DNA of 64,000 bases from Paracoccus marinaquae (GTDB lineage Bacteria > Pseudomonadota > Alphaproteobacteria > Rhodobacterales > Rhodobacteraceae): contig NZ_JAHKNG010000002.1 in the NCBI RefSeq assembly GCF_018860165.1, forward strand, positions 124,001 through 188,000, given 5' to 3'. Within the stretch, counting starts at the first letter, position 1. The number at the start of each line of letters is the position of its first letter. The notes beneath the pieces are model-generated. The model searched no databases, was not told the DNA's origin, and was given only the letters and a program-made list of their open reading frames with translations. Both the position numbers and the translations under genes were made by a program. Of this stretch, positions 1 to 9,946 are shown piece after piece.

Positions 1-686
1 ATTGCATCCGCTGCCAGCCGCAGGTGACGGGGGCGGCTATCGACGTGCTGCGCTTTGCCGGCCGGACGCTGCTGACCGAGGCCAATGCCGTGACCGACAA
101 CCCGCTGGTGCTGTCGGACGGGCAGATCATCTCGGGCGGGAACTTCCATGCCGAGCCGGTGGCCTTCGCCGCCGACCAGATCGCCCTGGCCGCGGCTGAG
201 ATCGGCGCCATCTCGCAGCGCCGCGTGGCGCTGATGGTCGATCCGGCGCTGAACTTCGGCCTGCCGCCCTTCCTGACGCCGCAGCCCGGCCTGAACAGCG
301 GGCTGATGATCGCCGAGGTCACCACCGCCGCGCTGATGAGCGAGAACAAGCATCTGGCCGCGCCCTGCTCGGTCGATTCCACGCCGACCAGCGCCAATCA
401 GGAGGACCATGTCAGCATGGCCGCCCATGGTGCACGCCGGCTGGGGCTGATGACCCGCAACCTCGCCGTGATCGTCGGCGTCGAGGCGATGTGCGCCGCG
501 CAGGGGATCGAATTCCGCGCGCCGCTGAAGACATCCGCGCCGATCGCGCGGGTGATCGAGGCCATCCGCCAGCGGATCGCGACGATGGGCGAGGACCGCT
601 ATCTCGCGCCCGATCTGGCCGCCGCGCAGGCGATGGTCGAGGACGGCACCCTGGCCCGCGCGGCCGCGATCCGCATCGACATCTGA
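1..686 (+). CDS. hutH: Histidine ammonia-lyase, C-terminal part (5' end outside window)
   Basis: HutH deaminates L-histidine to urocanate, the first step of histidine degradation in the cytoplasm. The reading frame is open from base 3 and starts inside the conserved RCQPQV segment, so the N-terminal half with the Ala-Ser-Gly MIO cofactor site lies upstream of the window. Visible here are family blocks TDNPLV, SGGNFH, an ENKHLAAP stretch and the C-terminal [14 protein letters not shown] segment, typical of the helical core of the aromatic amino acid lyase family. 227 residues remain. The stop lies 34 bases before hutU, whose strong Shine-Dalgarno is in the gap, so the two are probably co-transcribed. 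Confidence 0.95.
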   Translation, partial: CIRCQPQVTGAAIDVLRFAGRTLLTEANAVTDNPLVLSDGQIISGGNFHAEPVAFAADQIALAAAEIGAISQRRVALMVDPALNFGLPPFLTPQPGLNSGLMIAEVTTAALMSENKHLAAPCSVDSTPTSANQEDHVSMAAHGARRLGLMTRNLAVIVGVEAMCAAQGIEFRAPLKTSAPIARVIEAIRQRIATMGEDRYLAPDLAAAQAMVEDGTLARAAAIRIDI

Positions 687-720
687 TCAGTGTCTGAATT
701 TCAAGTTTGAGGAGGAATCC

Positions 721-2418
<1,698 letters not shown>

Positions 2419-2476
2419 TCCCTGCGGGGCCGGTTCGCGCCGGCCCCGCTCAACCACCGGCAGAGGAGCCAGCACC

Positions 2477-3394
2477 ATGATCGAGTTTCGCGACCCGTCG
2501 CCCTGGACCGGGCGCAGCGACCCCGAGGACGGGGATCTGGCCCTGCGCATGCACCATCTGGCCGGGCGCGCGGATGCCCCGGTCGCGCTGATCGGATTTG
2601 CCTGCGACGCGGGCGTGCGGCGCAACAAGGGCAATCCCGGTGCCGCCGAAGGGCCTGCCGCGATCCGCGCCAGCCTTGCCAATCTGGCCGCGCCCGGCGA
2701 TCCGCGCGGCTTTCACGATGCCGGCGATCTGACCCTGACCGGTGAGGATCCGGGACCCGGCCAACAGGCGCTGGCCGAACATCTGGCGCCGCTTCTGGCG
2801 CGATACGGCCGCGCCCTGGTGCTGGGCGGCGGGCACGAGACCGCCTGGGGCAGCTGGCAGGGCCTGCGCCGCGCGCTGCCCGGGGCAAGGATCGGCATCG
2901 TCAATATCGACGCGCATCTGGACATCCGCGCCATCGGCCCCGCCGGCCCGTCCTCGGGCACGCCCTTCCACCAGATCCGTGAGGCCGACCCGGAGGGCTT
3001 CGATTACGCGGTCCTGGGGCTGGCCGAGGAGGGCAATACCGAGGCGCTGCGCAGCCGCGCGCGCGACTGGGGCGTCGCCATCATCGAGGATCATGCCCTG
3101 CAGATCACCGCCGATGCGGGCTTTGCCGTCATCGACGCGATCTCTGCGCGCAACGATGCGATCTATCTGACCATTGACCTCGACGTGCTGCCCGCAGCCC
3201 AGGCTCCCGGCGTCAGCGCCCCCGCCGCCCGCGGCATGCCCCTGCATGTCGTCGAGGCGCTGGTCGCGCGCGTGCTCGCCTCCGGCAAGGTCCGGCTCGC
3301 CGATATCGTCGAACTGTGCCCGCCCCGCGACCAGAACGACCGCACCGCCCGCACAGCCGCCCTCATCGCAAGACGCCTGCTGACGGCAAGCTGA
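2477..3394 (+). CDS. hutG: Formimidoylglutamase (arginase/ureohydrolase family)
   Basis: This enzyme would split N-formimidoyl-glutamate into glutamate and formamide, completing histidine degradation. With the ATG at 2477, preceded by AGAGGAG eight bases upstream, the protein has 305 residues, normal for the family. The binuclear-metal ligands of the ureohydrolase fold are visible: GGGHE at residues 117-121, DAHLD at 145-149 and DLD at 234-236. The frame stays open upstream to about 2330, inside hutU, but that extension lacks family similarity. Position directly after hutU argues for formimidoylglutamase rather than another arginase-family activity. The N-formylglutamate deformylase that also carries the name hutG belongs to a different family. 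Confidence 0.9.
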   Translation: MIEFRDPSPWTGRSDPEDGDLALRMHHLAGRADAPVALIGFACDAGVRRNKGNPGAAEGPAAIRASLANLAAPGDPRGFHDAGDLTLTGEDPGPGQQALAEHLAPLLARYGRALVLGGGHETAWGSWQGLRRALPGARIGIVNIDAHLDIRAIGPAGPSSGTPFHQIREADPEGFDYAVLGLAEEGNTEALRSRARDWGVAIIEDHALQITADAGFAVIDAISARNDAIYLTIDLDVLPAAQAPGVSAPAARGMPLHVVEALVARVLASGKVRLADIVELCPPRDQNDRTARTAALIARRLLTAS

Positions 3395-3617
3395 GGGCGG
3401 CGCCAACCGACGCCGCAGCAACAGGGAGAAGAGACCGAATGTCGGACAGGACTGCGCGCCAGCCCCGCTACCGATCCGGTGATCTCGATGGGATGGGCCC
3501 GATGGCGGCAGGTGATTGCGGGCGGGGCGCGTCTTGATGTGATCGCGCCGATGCCCCGGTCGCGGATGACCGTGGGCAGGGCGAGGCGGCACGCACGGGG
3601 CCGCCGCCTCGGATCGC

Positions 3618-4043
3618 CTAACCCGCGTCGGCGCTAAAGCCGGCCGCCTCGATGGCGCGGCTGGCGCAGGCCTCGTCATTGTCGGAGGTATCGCCGGTGA
3701 TCCCCACGGCGCCCAGAATACGGCCGTCGCGGCGGATCAGCACGCCGCCCGGAACCGGCACCAGCGCACCGCCGGTCAGCCCGTTCAGCGCCTGCACGAA
3801 ATAGGGTTGCTCCTTGGCGCGCTCGAAAATGGCGCGAGAGCCCATGCCGAGCGCGATCGCGCCCTTGGCCTTGCCCTGCGCGATCTCGGGGCGCAGCGTG
3901 CTGGTGCCGTCCTGCCGCAGCAACACCTTGAGATGCCCCGCCGCGTCCAGCACGGCGACCGTGATCGGCTTCAGCTTCATCTCCGTGGCGATCCGCAGGC
4001 AGCTCTCGGCCATCGCGCGCGCCTCTTCCAGTGTCAGATCCAT
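3618..4043 (-). CDS. GlcG/HbpS family haem-binding-like protein
   Basis: A 141-residue protein of the GlcG/HbpS (DUF336) family, whose members include a haem-binding extracellular protein of Streptomyces and GlcG of glycolate operons; the function of most members is unknown. Family features seen are the N-terminal TLEEARAMAESC helix, the VAVLDAAGHLKVLLRQDG strand pair and the C-terminal PVPGGVLIRRDGRILGAVGITG segment. I chose the ATG at 4043, with GGAGG just upstream; an open extension to 4178 shows no family similarity. No signal peptide is evident. It faces away from the ABC importer at 4353 and converges on hutG. A role in histidine or betaine use is not shown by the sequence. Confidence 0.8.
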   Translation of the reverse strand: MDLTLEEARAMAESCLRIATEMKLKPITVAVLDAAGHLKVLLRQDGTSTLRPEIAQGKAKGAIALGMGSRAIFERAKEQPYFVQALNGLTGGALVPVPGGVLIRRDGRILGAVGITGDTSDNDEACASRAIEAAGFSADAG

Positions 4044-4352
4044 TTGTCCTCCGTTCCCGATTTGATCCGTTCCCCCGGGCACATTCATCAGCCGGCTGGT
4101 GCTGCCCGAAATCGTCCTCCCCGACCGGTCGCTGATAGCCTGACGCGGCGGCAAGGTCGAGAATGGAGTATACACCACATGAAAACCGCAGGATTTTCAT
4201 ATTCTTGAAAACAGTTTCGCGCAAAAATGTGACAATCGCGAACCTGTCGTCTATGATCCCGGCAAGCCGATTGTGCTTGCGGCCGCCCGGCGGGTGGCCA
4301 GTCGCGGGGCCCCTGCGCCCATTCGATGAGACAAGAAACGAAAGGACATTTC
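4044..4352. other. Divergent intergenic region upstream of the ABC importer
   Basis: About 300 bases without a supportable gene separate the divergent GlcG-like gene and the ABC importer. This stretch is more AT-rich than its surroundings around 4165-4240 and should carry promoters for both directions. It includes the inverted repeat listed separately at 4179-4200. I cannot assign a specific -35/-10 pair with confidence. Confidence 0.6.
4179..4200. promoter_or_regulatory. Inverted repeat, candidate operator
   Basis: ATGAAAA at 4179-4185 is repeated in inverted form as TTTTCAT at 4194-4200, with an 8-base spacer. It lies in the AT-rich part of the divergent region about 150 bases before the importer start. 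Which regulator might bind is unknown; no regulator gene is adjacent. Confidence 0.4.
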
Positions 4353-5348
4353 ATGAACCCGCTGAAACCAGCGCTGGCCTTTCTGGGCCTGATGGCGGCT
4401 GCGCCGGCCGCATTCGCGGCCGGAGAGTGCGGCGATGTCAGCATTGCCGAAATGAACTGGGCCTCGGCCGGTCTGGCGGCATGGGTCGACAAGATCATCC
4501 TCGAGGAAGGCTATGGCTGCGACGTGGCGCTGGTCACCGGCGACACGGTGCCGACCTTCACCTCGATGAACGAGAAGGGCGAACCCGATGTCGCGCCCGA
4601 ACTGTGGGTGAACACGATCAAGGTGCCGCTGGACGCGGCCGTCGCGGAGGGCCGGATCCTCGTTGCCTCGGAAATCCTGACCGATGGCGGGGTCGAGGGC
4701 TTCTGGGTGCCGACCTGGCTGGCCGAGAAGGAGGGGATCAGGACCATCGAGGACGCACTGGCCCGCCCCGAACTGTTCCCCGGGGCCGAGGACGACAGCA
4801 AGGGCGCCTTCTTCAGCTGCCCCTCGGGCTGGGCCTGCCAGATCCTCGCCCAGAACCAGTTCCGCGCCCTGGGCGGCGAGGGCAAGGGCTTCGAACTGGT
4901 CGATCCGGGCTCGGCCGCCGGGCTGGACGGCGCCATCGCGCGGGCCTTCAACCGCGAAGAGGGCTGGCTGGGCTATTACTGGGCGCCGACCGCGATCTTG
5001 GGCAAATACGACATGACCCGGCTGGATCTCGGGGTTGAGCATGACCGCGAGCATTGGGACAGCTGTACCTCGATCAACAACTGTCCCGATCCGAAGCTGA
5101 ACGAATGGCCGCGTTCCGCCGTGTTCACGGCCGTGACCAGCGAATTCGCCGAAAGCAACGCGGTCACCATGGATTATCTGGGCAAGCGGGCCTGGGCGAA
5201 TGACACGGTGAACGAGTTGCTGGCCTGGATGGGCGACAATCAGGCCACCAACGAGGACGGCGCCTGGTATTTCCTTGAGAACTACCCCGATATCTGGAGC
5301 GCCTGGCTGCCCGGGGACGTGGCCGCCAGGGTCAAGGATGCGCTCTGA
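4353..5348 (+). CDS. ABC transporter substrate-binding protein, glycine betaine/histidine type (ProX/HutX-like)
   Basis: Periplasmic binding protein of the OpuAC/ProX family, 331 residues from the ATG at 4353, which is preceded by AAAGGA. The N-terminus is a clear signal peptide ending around AAPAAFAA. Aromatic residues such as those in NWAS, ELWVN, SGWACQ and GYYWAP are consistent with a cage binding quaternary amines or related ligands. It heads a three-gene operon with permease and ATPase. Substrates of this family include glycine betaine, choline, proline and, for HutX of Sinorhizobium meliloti, histidine. The hut genes lie 1 kb upstream, so histidine or betaine import is plausible, but the ligand cannot be read from sequence alone. 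Confidence 0.85.
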   Translation: MNPLKPALAFLGLMAAAPAAFAAGECGDVSIAEMNWASAGLAAWVDKIILEEGYGCDVALVTGDTVPTFTSMNEKGEPDVAPELWVNTIKVPLDAAVAEGRILVASEILTDGGVEGFWVPTWLAEKEGIRTIEDALARPELFPGAEDDSKGAFFSCPSGWACQILAQNQFRALGGEGKGFELVDPGSAAGLDGAIARAFNREEGWLGYYWAPTAILGKYDMTRLDLGVEHDREHWDSCTSINNCPDPKLNEWPRSAVFTAVTSEFAESNAVTMDYLGKRAWANDTVNELLAWMGDNQATNEDGAWYFLENYPDIWSAWLPGDVAARVKDAL

Positions 5349-5418
5349 GGCGCGGCGGACAGGGCGTCACCTGCCTGCCCCGCCAACCCAAATGCCGGAG
5401 GCCTGACAAAGAGAGACA

Positions 5419-6303
5419 ATGGACCTGGTTGATTTCCCATCCATGAGCCGCGGTGATCTGCGCGACATGCGTATCGCCATCGATACCGCCTTCCGCGATT
5501 TCACCCGCGCCTATGGCGATACGCTGGAAAGCATCTTCCACCCGATCCAGGTGCTGCTGGTCTTCATCGAGGATCTGCTGATCGACGCGCCCTGGATCGT
5601 CGTGCTGGCCGGGCTGGCCGGGCTGGTCTGGGCGCTTGGCCGCAGCTGGAAGATCGTGGCGGGCACCGTCATCGCGCTGCTGCTGATCGGCTATTTCGGG
5701 ATGTGGGAAGACACCATGCGGACCATCGCCATGGTCGCGGTCTGCACGCTGATCGCGGTGGTGATCGGCATCCCGGTGGGGATCCTGATGGCGCGCTCGG
5801 ACCGGGCCAACGGGGTGATCACGCCGATCCTCGACATGATGCAGACCATGCCCAGCTTTGTCTATCTGATCCCGGTGGTGATGATCTTCGGGCTGGGCAA
5901 GGTGCCGGGCGTCATCGCCGTGGTGATCTATGCCGTGCCGCCGATCATCCGCCTGACCAATCTGGGCATCCGGCAGGTGCCTGCCGACGTGCTGGAGGCG
6001 GCCGAGGCCTTCGGCTCCAGCGCCGGGCAGAAGCTCAGGGAAGTGCAACTGCCGCTGGCGCTGCCCACCATCATGGCCGGCGTCAACCAGACCATCATGA
6101 TGAGCCTTGCGATGGTCGTCGTCGCCTCGATGATCGGGGTGCGCGGGCTGGGCCAGCCGGTGCTGCAGGCGATCAACAACCAGTATTTCACCCTTGGTGT
6201 GATGAACGGGCTGGCCATCGTCGCCATCGCCATCATCTTCGACCGCTCGACCCAGGCTTATGGCAAGCGGCTGCAGCGGCATCTGGAGGCGCAGCATGGC
6301 TGA
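5419..6303 (+). CDS. ABC transporter permease, ProW/OpuAB/HutW-like
   Basis: Integral membrane subunit of the importer, 294 residues with about seven hydrophobic segments after a long N-terminal cytoplasmic tail (roughly residues 1-50), typical of ProW relatives. The EAA-type loop that contacts the ATPase is visible as EAAEAFGSSAGQKLREVQLPLALPTI near residues 193-218. The ATG follows a purine-rich AAAGAGAGA. Its last eight bases overlap the ATPase gene, so the two are translationally coupled. Confidence 0.9.
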   Translation: MDLVDFPSMSRGDLRDMRIAIDTAFRDFTRAYGDTLESIFHPIQVLLVFIEDLLIDAPWIVVLAGLAGLVWALGRSWKIVAGTVIALLLIGYFGMWEDTMRTIAMVAVCTLIAVVIGIPVGILMARSDRANGVITPILDMMQTMPSFVYLIPVVMIFGLGKVPGVIAVVIYAVPPIIRLTNLGIRQVPADVLEAAEAFGSSAGQKLREVQLPLALPTIMAGVNQTIMMSLAMVVVASMIGVRGLGQPVLQAINNQYFTLGVMNGLAIVAIAIIFDRSTQAYGKRLQRHLEAQHG

Positions 6304-7360
6304 GGCGACCCACGACATCGAGATCCGCGACCTCTACAAGATCTTCGGCCCCAACGGCGCGGCGCATGTCGCCGATGTGAAGGCGGGCATGAGCAAGGAG
6401 GACCTGAAGGCTCGCCACGATCACGTTCTTGGCCTCGATGACATCAACCTGACCATCCCGGCCGGCCGGATCCAGGTGGTGATGGGGCTGTCGGGTTCGG
6501 GCAAATCGACGCTGATCCGGCACATCAACCGGCTGATCGAGCCGACCGCCGGCAAGGTGATCTTCGAGGGTCGCGACATCGTGCAGATGGGCCCGGCCGA
6601 GTTGCGCGATTTCCGCCGCGAAAAGACGGCGATGGTGTTCCAGAAATTCGCCCTGTTCCCGCATCGCACGGTGCTGGAAAACACCACCTACGGGCTGAAT
6701 ATCCGCGGCATCCCGGACGGTGAGGCCGAGGAACGCGCCCGCCGCTGGATTGCCCGCGTCGGGCTGGAAGGGTTCGAGGGCAGCTATCCCAACCAGTTGT
6801 CGGGCGGCATGCAGCAGCGCGTGGGTCTGGCTCGCGCGCTGACCAACGATGCCGGGATCCTGCTGATGGACGAGGCGTTCTCGGCGCTGGATCCGCTGAT
6901 CCGCACCGACATGCAGTCGGTGCTGCTGGATCTGCAGCAGGAGTTGCAGAAGACCATCGTCTTCATCACCCATGATCTGGACGAGGCTCTGCGACTTGGC
7001 GACCGCATCGCCATCCTGCGTGATGGCCGCATCATCCAGGAGGGCACGGGCGAGCAGATCGTGCTGCGCCCGGCGGACGATTATATCAGCAGCTTCGTGC
7101 GCGACGTGAAGCGCGGCCATGTCATCACCGCCCGCACCGTCATGCGCAGGGTCGAGCCGGTGGAAACCCCGGTGACGCTGCCGGCGACGGCGCTGCTGGA
7201 AGAGGCGGCCCGTGCCATGACCGATGCGGATGCGAGCCGGGCCAATATCGCCGCGCAGGACGGCGCGCATCTGGGCGTCGTCACCCTGTCGAAATGCGTG
7301 GCCGAGATGATCGCCCCCGATGACGGCGATGAGGCGGACGCGAAAGCGCAGGTCGCCTGA
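6296..7360 (+). CDS. ABC transporter ATP-binding protein, ProV/HutV-like
   Basis: ATPase subunit that energises the importer, 354 residues from the ATG at 6296 inside the end of the permease gene. Walker A GLSGSGKST is near residue 64, the Q-loop segment VFQKFALFPHRT follows, the signature is LSGGMQQR and Walker B is ILLMDEAFSALD. The C-terminal part after about residue 270 resembles the regulatory CBS region of ProV/OpuAA proteins (KRGHVITARTVM then a short second repeat). In those proteins the CBS modules sense ionic strength. A Shine-Dalgarno CTGGAGG lies just before the start. Confidence 0.92.
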   Translation: MAEATHDIEIRDLYKIFGPNGAAHVADVKAGMSKEDLKARHDHVLGLDDINLTIPAGRIQVVMGLSGSGKSTLIRHINRLIEPTAGKVIFEGRDIVQMGPAELRDFRREKTAMVFQKFALFPHRTVLENTTYGLNIRGIPDGEAEERARRWIARVGLEGFEGSYPNQLSGGMQQRVGLARALTNDAGILLMDEAFSALDPLIRTDMQSVLLDLQQELQKTIVFITHDLDEALRLGDRIAILRDGRIIQEGTGEQIVLRPADDYISSFVRDVKRGHVITARTVMRRVEPVETPVTLPATALLEEAARAMTDADASRANIAAQDGAHLGVVTLSKCVAEMIAPDDGDEADAKAQVA

Positions 7361-7437
7361 ACCGGCCGGGCGCTTTATGTCTTACCATGCGGGGCCGCGG
7401 CGCTATGATGGCCGCGACCCTGACCGAAGGTTGACGC

Positions 7438-7872
7438 ATGAAGACGATCTATGTCCTGAACGGCCCGAACCTGAACCTGCTGGGCAGGCGCCAGCCCGAA
7501 ATCTATGGCCGCGAGACGCTGGATGATGTCGGGCACTTGTGCCGCGATGCGGCCGGCGAGGGTTACCAGATCCGGTTGCTGCAATCGAACTGGGAAGGCC
7601 AGATCATCGACTGGATCCACGAGGCGCGCGAGGCTGCCTGCGGCATCGTCATCAACCCGGCGGCGCTGACCCATACCTCGGTCGCGGTTCTGGATGCGCT
7701 GAACACCTTCGAGGGGCCGGTGATCGAGGTCCATATCAGCCAGGTCCACAAGCGCGAGGCCTTTCGCCACCATTCCTATGTCTCGATGCGCGCCGACGGG
7801 GTGATCGCCGGGCTGGGGATCGAGGGCTATGCCGCCGCCACCCGCCGCATCGTCTCGCTGACCCGCGACTGA
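7438..7872 (+). CDS. aroQ: 3-dehydroquinate dehydratase, type II
   Basis: Catalyses reversible dehydration of 3-dehydroquinate to 3-dehydroshikimate, in aromatic biosynthesis or in quinate breakdown. The 144-residue length fits the dodecameric type II class. Motifs are [17 protein letters not shown] at the N-terminus (active-site loop Arg and Tyr), [17 protein letters not shown] in the middle and [20 protein letters not shown] containing the catalytic His near residue 100. It follows the ABC importer by 77 bases and is not part of an obvious aromatic operon, so it may be transcribed alone or by read-through. Confidence 0.95.
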   Translation: MKTIYVLNGPNLNLLGRRQPEIYGRETLDDVGHLCRDAAGEGYQIRLLQSNWEGQIIDWIHEAREAACGIVINPAALTHTSVAVLDALNTFEGPVIEVHISQVHKREAFRHHSYVSMRADGVIAGLGIEGYAAATRRIVSLTRD

Positions 7873-7877
7873 GGCGA

Positions 7878-7901
7878 GGCAGGCGGCTCAGCCGCCCTGC
7901 C
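7878..7901. terminator. Hairpin between aroQ and the LysR gene
   Basis: GGCAGGCGGC at 7878-7887 pairs with GCCGCCCTGCC at 7891-7901 (one bulged base) across a 3-base loop that is the stop codon of the LysR gene. No T-run follows on either side, so it may be a weak bidirectional terminator or an mRNA-stabilising stem for two convergent genes. Confidence 0.45.
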
Positions 7902-8793
7902 GGGCAAAGCCGGTGGCCAGCGTCCGGAACCGCTTCATCGCCGCGGTGTCGCGCCGCCCGGCCCGCGACAGCAGCGAGATCCGGTGCGACAGCGCCCCAT
8001 CCTCGGTCACCCGGCGCAATTCCGCGCCGCCGGCCACGGCATTGGCGAAATGTTCGGGCAGATAGCCCAGCACCGGCAGCGAGCGCAGGATCACCGCCAC
8101 CGCCTCGAGATTGGCGGCGACCGCCGCGGCGCGGCCGATGGTCGGGCCCTGACCCTCCAGCGGCGTCAGTTCATAGCTGCGGCGCACCCATCTTTCGGCC
8201 TCAAGCTGGCGGCTGCTGATCGCGACCGGGGCGGCGTCGAACAGCGGATGCGGCGGGCCGCAATAGATGAAATGCCGTTCGACATAAAGCGGCGCCAGAT
8301 CGAAACGGGTATCGGCAGGAAAGGCCCCGATGGCCAGGTCAAGGGTCCGGTCGAGGACCTGCTCGGCCAGGGTGGACTGGATGTCCTGCACGATTTCCAG
8401 GCTGACCTCGGGCGCGCGCTCGTGAAAGCGGCGCAGCAGTTCGACCGTCGGAAACCGCGGATCGGTCGAGGTATTGTCCATCAGCCCCAGCCGCAGCGTT
8501 CCGACCGCCCGCCGCGACAGGTCGGCGGCGGTTTCGGTGAAATCCTCGATGGCAAGGTTCAGCCGCGCATGCGCCTCCAGCATGGCCCGACCGCGCTCGG
8601 TCAGCCGAAAGCCGCCGGGACCACGCTCGCAGAGGCGAAAGCCCAGCCGTTGTTCAAGCCCGGCCAACTGCGCGCTGATCGTCGATTGCCGCACGTCCAG
8701 CCTGCGCTCGGCCGCGGCGAAACTGCCGCATTCATAGATGGTCTGGAACACCCGCAGCGCGCGCAGATCGGCGGCGGAAAGCGAACTGAGCAT
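7888..8793 (-). CDS. LysR family transcriptional regulator, probable regulator of the guanidinobutyrate operon
   Basis: A 301-residue LysR regulator. The N-terminal winged helix-turn-helix is visible (DLRALRVFQTIYECGSFAAAERRLDVRQSTISAQLAGLEQRLG, in part) and is followed by the two-lobed periplasmic-binding-like effector domain. I placed the start at the ATG at 8793. An in-frame ATG at 8832 would put the perfect palindrome at 8811-8830 inside the gene, which is less likely for an autoregulated LysR promoter. It is transcribed divergently from the ureohydrolase/AruI/aldehyde dehydrogenase operon. In Pseudomonas aeruginosa the LysR protein GbuR is likewise associated with guanidinobutyrase gbuA. 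Control of that operon is inference from position and the operator. Confidence 0.85.
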   Translation of the reverse strand: MLSSLSAADLRALRVFQTIYECGSFAAAERRLDVRQSTISAQLAGLEQRLGFRLCERGPGGFRLTERGRAMLEAHARLNLAIEDFTETAADLSRRAVGTLRLGLMDNTSTDPRFPTVELLRRFHERAPEVSLEIVQDIQSTLAEQVLDRTLDLAIGAFPADTRFDLAPLYVERHFIYCGPPHPLFDAAPVAISSRQLEAERWVRRSYELTPLEGQGPTIGRAAAVAANLEAVAVILRSLPVLGYLPEHFANAVAGGAELRRVTEDGALSHRISLLSRAGRRDTAAMKRFRTLATGFARQGG

Positions 8794-8810
8794 CGGGCGA
8801 CCCCCGGAAA

Positions 8811-8830
8811 GCTTCGATTTCAATCGAAGC
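8811..8830. promoter_or_regulatory. Perfect 9-2-9 inverted repeat, candidate LysR operator
   Basis: GCTTCGATT at 8811-8819 and AATCGAAGC at 8822-8830 form a perfect dyad between the LysR gene and the divergent catabolic operon. It lies 18 bases upstream of the proposed LysR start, fitting an autoregulatory LysR recognition site. A further half-site-like ATCGAA follows at 8836-8841. Confidence 0.7.
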
Positions 8831-8975
8831 ATTTTATCGAACCGGCGTGATGGGCCAAGGGGGCGGGCGATGATATTTCTGCCGCTCAAGCCGAAATCAC
8901 GAAACCGCGACGATATGCCGAGACAACCGGAGCCAGCCTGGCAGCCGTCTTGTCGCCGGAGGAGGGGAAACACGC

Positions 8976-9935
8976 ATGACCGATAATCCGCAGTTCAACC
9001 AGCCGCTGGGCGGCAACCAGATGCCTCGTTTCGGCGGGCCGGCCACGATGATGCGGCTGCCTGTGGCCGACAGTGCGGCGGGTCTCGATGCCTGTTTCGT
9101 CGGCATCCCGATGGATATCGGCACCTCGAATCGCGCCGGCACCCGCCACGGGCCGCGCCAGATCCGCGATGAAAGCCGGATGATCCGCCCCTACAATATG
9201 GCGACCGGGGCCGCGCCCTTCGCGCGCATGCAGGTGGCCGATATCGGCGATGTGCCGATCAACACCTTCGATCTGAAGAAATCGGTCGCGATCATCGAGG
9301 ATTTCTATGACCGGATCCTGTCGCATGACGCGATCCCGATGACGCTGGGCGGCGACCACACGCTGACCTGGCCGATCCTGAAGGCCATGCGCAAGAAGCA
9401 CGGGCCGGTGGCGCTGATCCATGTCGATGCCCATTCCGACACCAACGAGGCCATGTTCGGCGAGACCGTCGCCCATGGCTGTCCGTTCCGCCGCGCCTGG
9501 GAGGATGGCTGCCTGCTGAACGACCGCGTGACCCAGATCGGGCTGCGCGCCACCGGCTATGCGCCCGACGATTTCGACTGGGGCCGCAATCAGGGCTGGC
9601 GCGTGGTGCAGGCCGAGGAATGCTGGTACCGCTCGCTGGCGCCGCTGATGGACGAGGTGCGCGCGCGGGTCGGCGATGCGCCGGTCTATCTGTCCTTCGA
9701 TATCGACAGCCTCGACCCGGCCTTCGCGCCCGGCACCGGCACGGTCGAGCCGGGCGGGCTGTCGATCTGGCAGGCCTACGAGATCGTGCGCGGCTGCGCC
9801 GGGCTGAACCTTGTCGGCTGCGATCTGGTCGAGGTCTCGCCGCCCTATGATCCCAGCGGCAACACCGCGCTGATCGCCGCGAACCTTCTGTATGAAATGC
9901 TCTGCGTGCTGCCCGACCGGCGCAATCAGGGCTGA
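8976..9935 (+). CDS. gbuA: Ureohydrolase of the agmatinase family, probable guanidinobutyrase
   Basis: A 319-residue manganese ureohydrolase that releases urea from a guanidino compound. Metal-binding motifs are GGDHTLTWP near residue 125, VDAHSDTN near 150 and FDIDSLDPAFAPGTGT near 241. The N-terminal LGGNQMPRFGGPATMMRLP is characteristic of the guanidinobutyrase/guanidinopropionase group rather than classical agmatinase SpeB. The downstream ketoarginine decarboxylase-like and aldehyde dehydrogenase genes would produce 4-guanidinobutyrate, which makes guanidinobutyrase (giving GABA plus urea) the best call. Agmatinase or guanidinopropionase activity remains possible. AGGAGGGGAAA precedes the ATG. 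First gene of a five-gene operon. Confidence 0.85.
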   Translation: MTDNPQFNQPLGGNQMPRFGGPATMMRLPVADSAAGLDACFVGIPMDIGTSNRAGTRHGPRQIRDESRMIRPYNMATGAAPFARMQVADIGDVPINTFDLKKSVAIIEDFYDRILSHDAIPMTLGGDHTLTWPILKAMRKKHGPVALIHVDAHSDTNEAMFGETVAHGCPFRRAWEDGCLLNDRVTQIGLRATGYAPDDFDWGRNQGWRVVQAEECWYRSLAPLMDEVRARVGDAPVYLSFDIDSLDPAFAPGTGTVEPGGLSIWQAYEIVRGCAGLNLVGCDLVEVSPPYDPSGNTALIAANLLYEMLCVLPDRRNQG

Positions 9936-9946
9936 AAGGAAACCAC

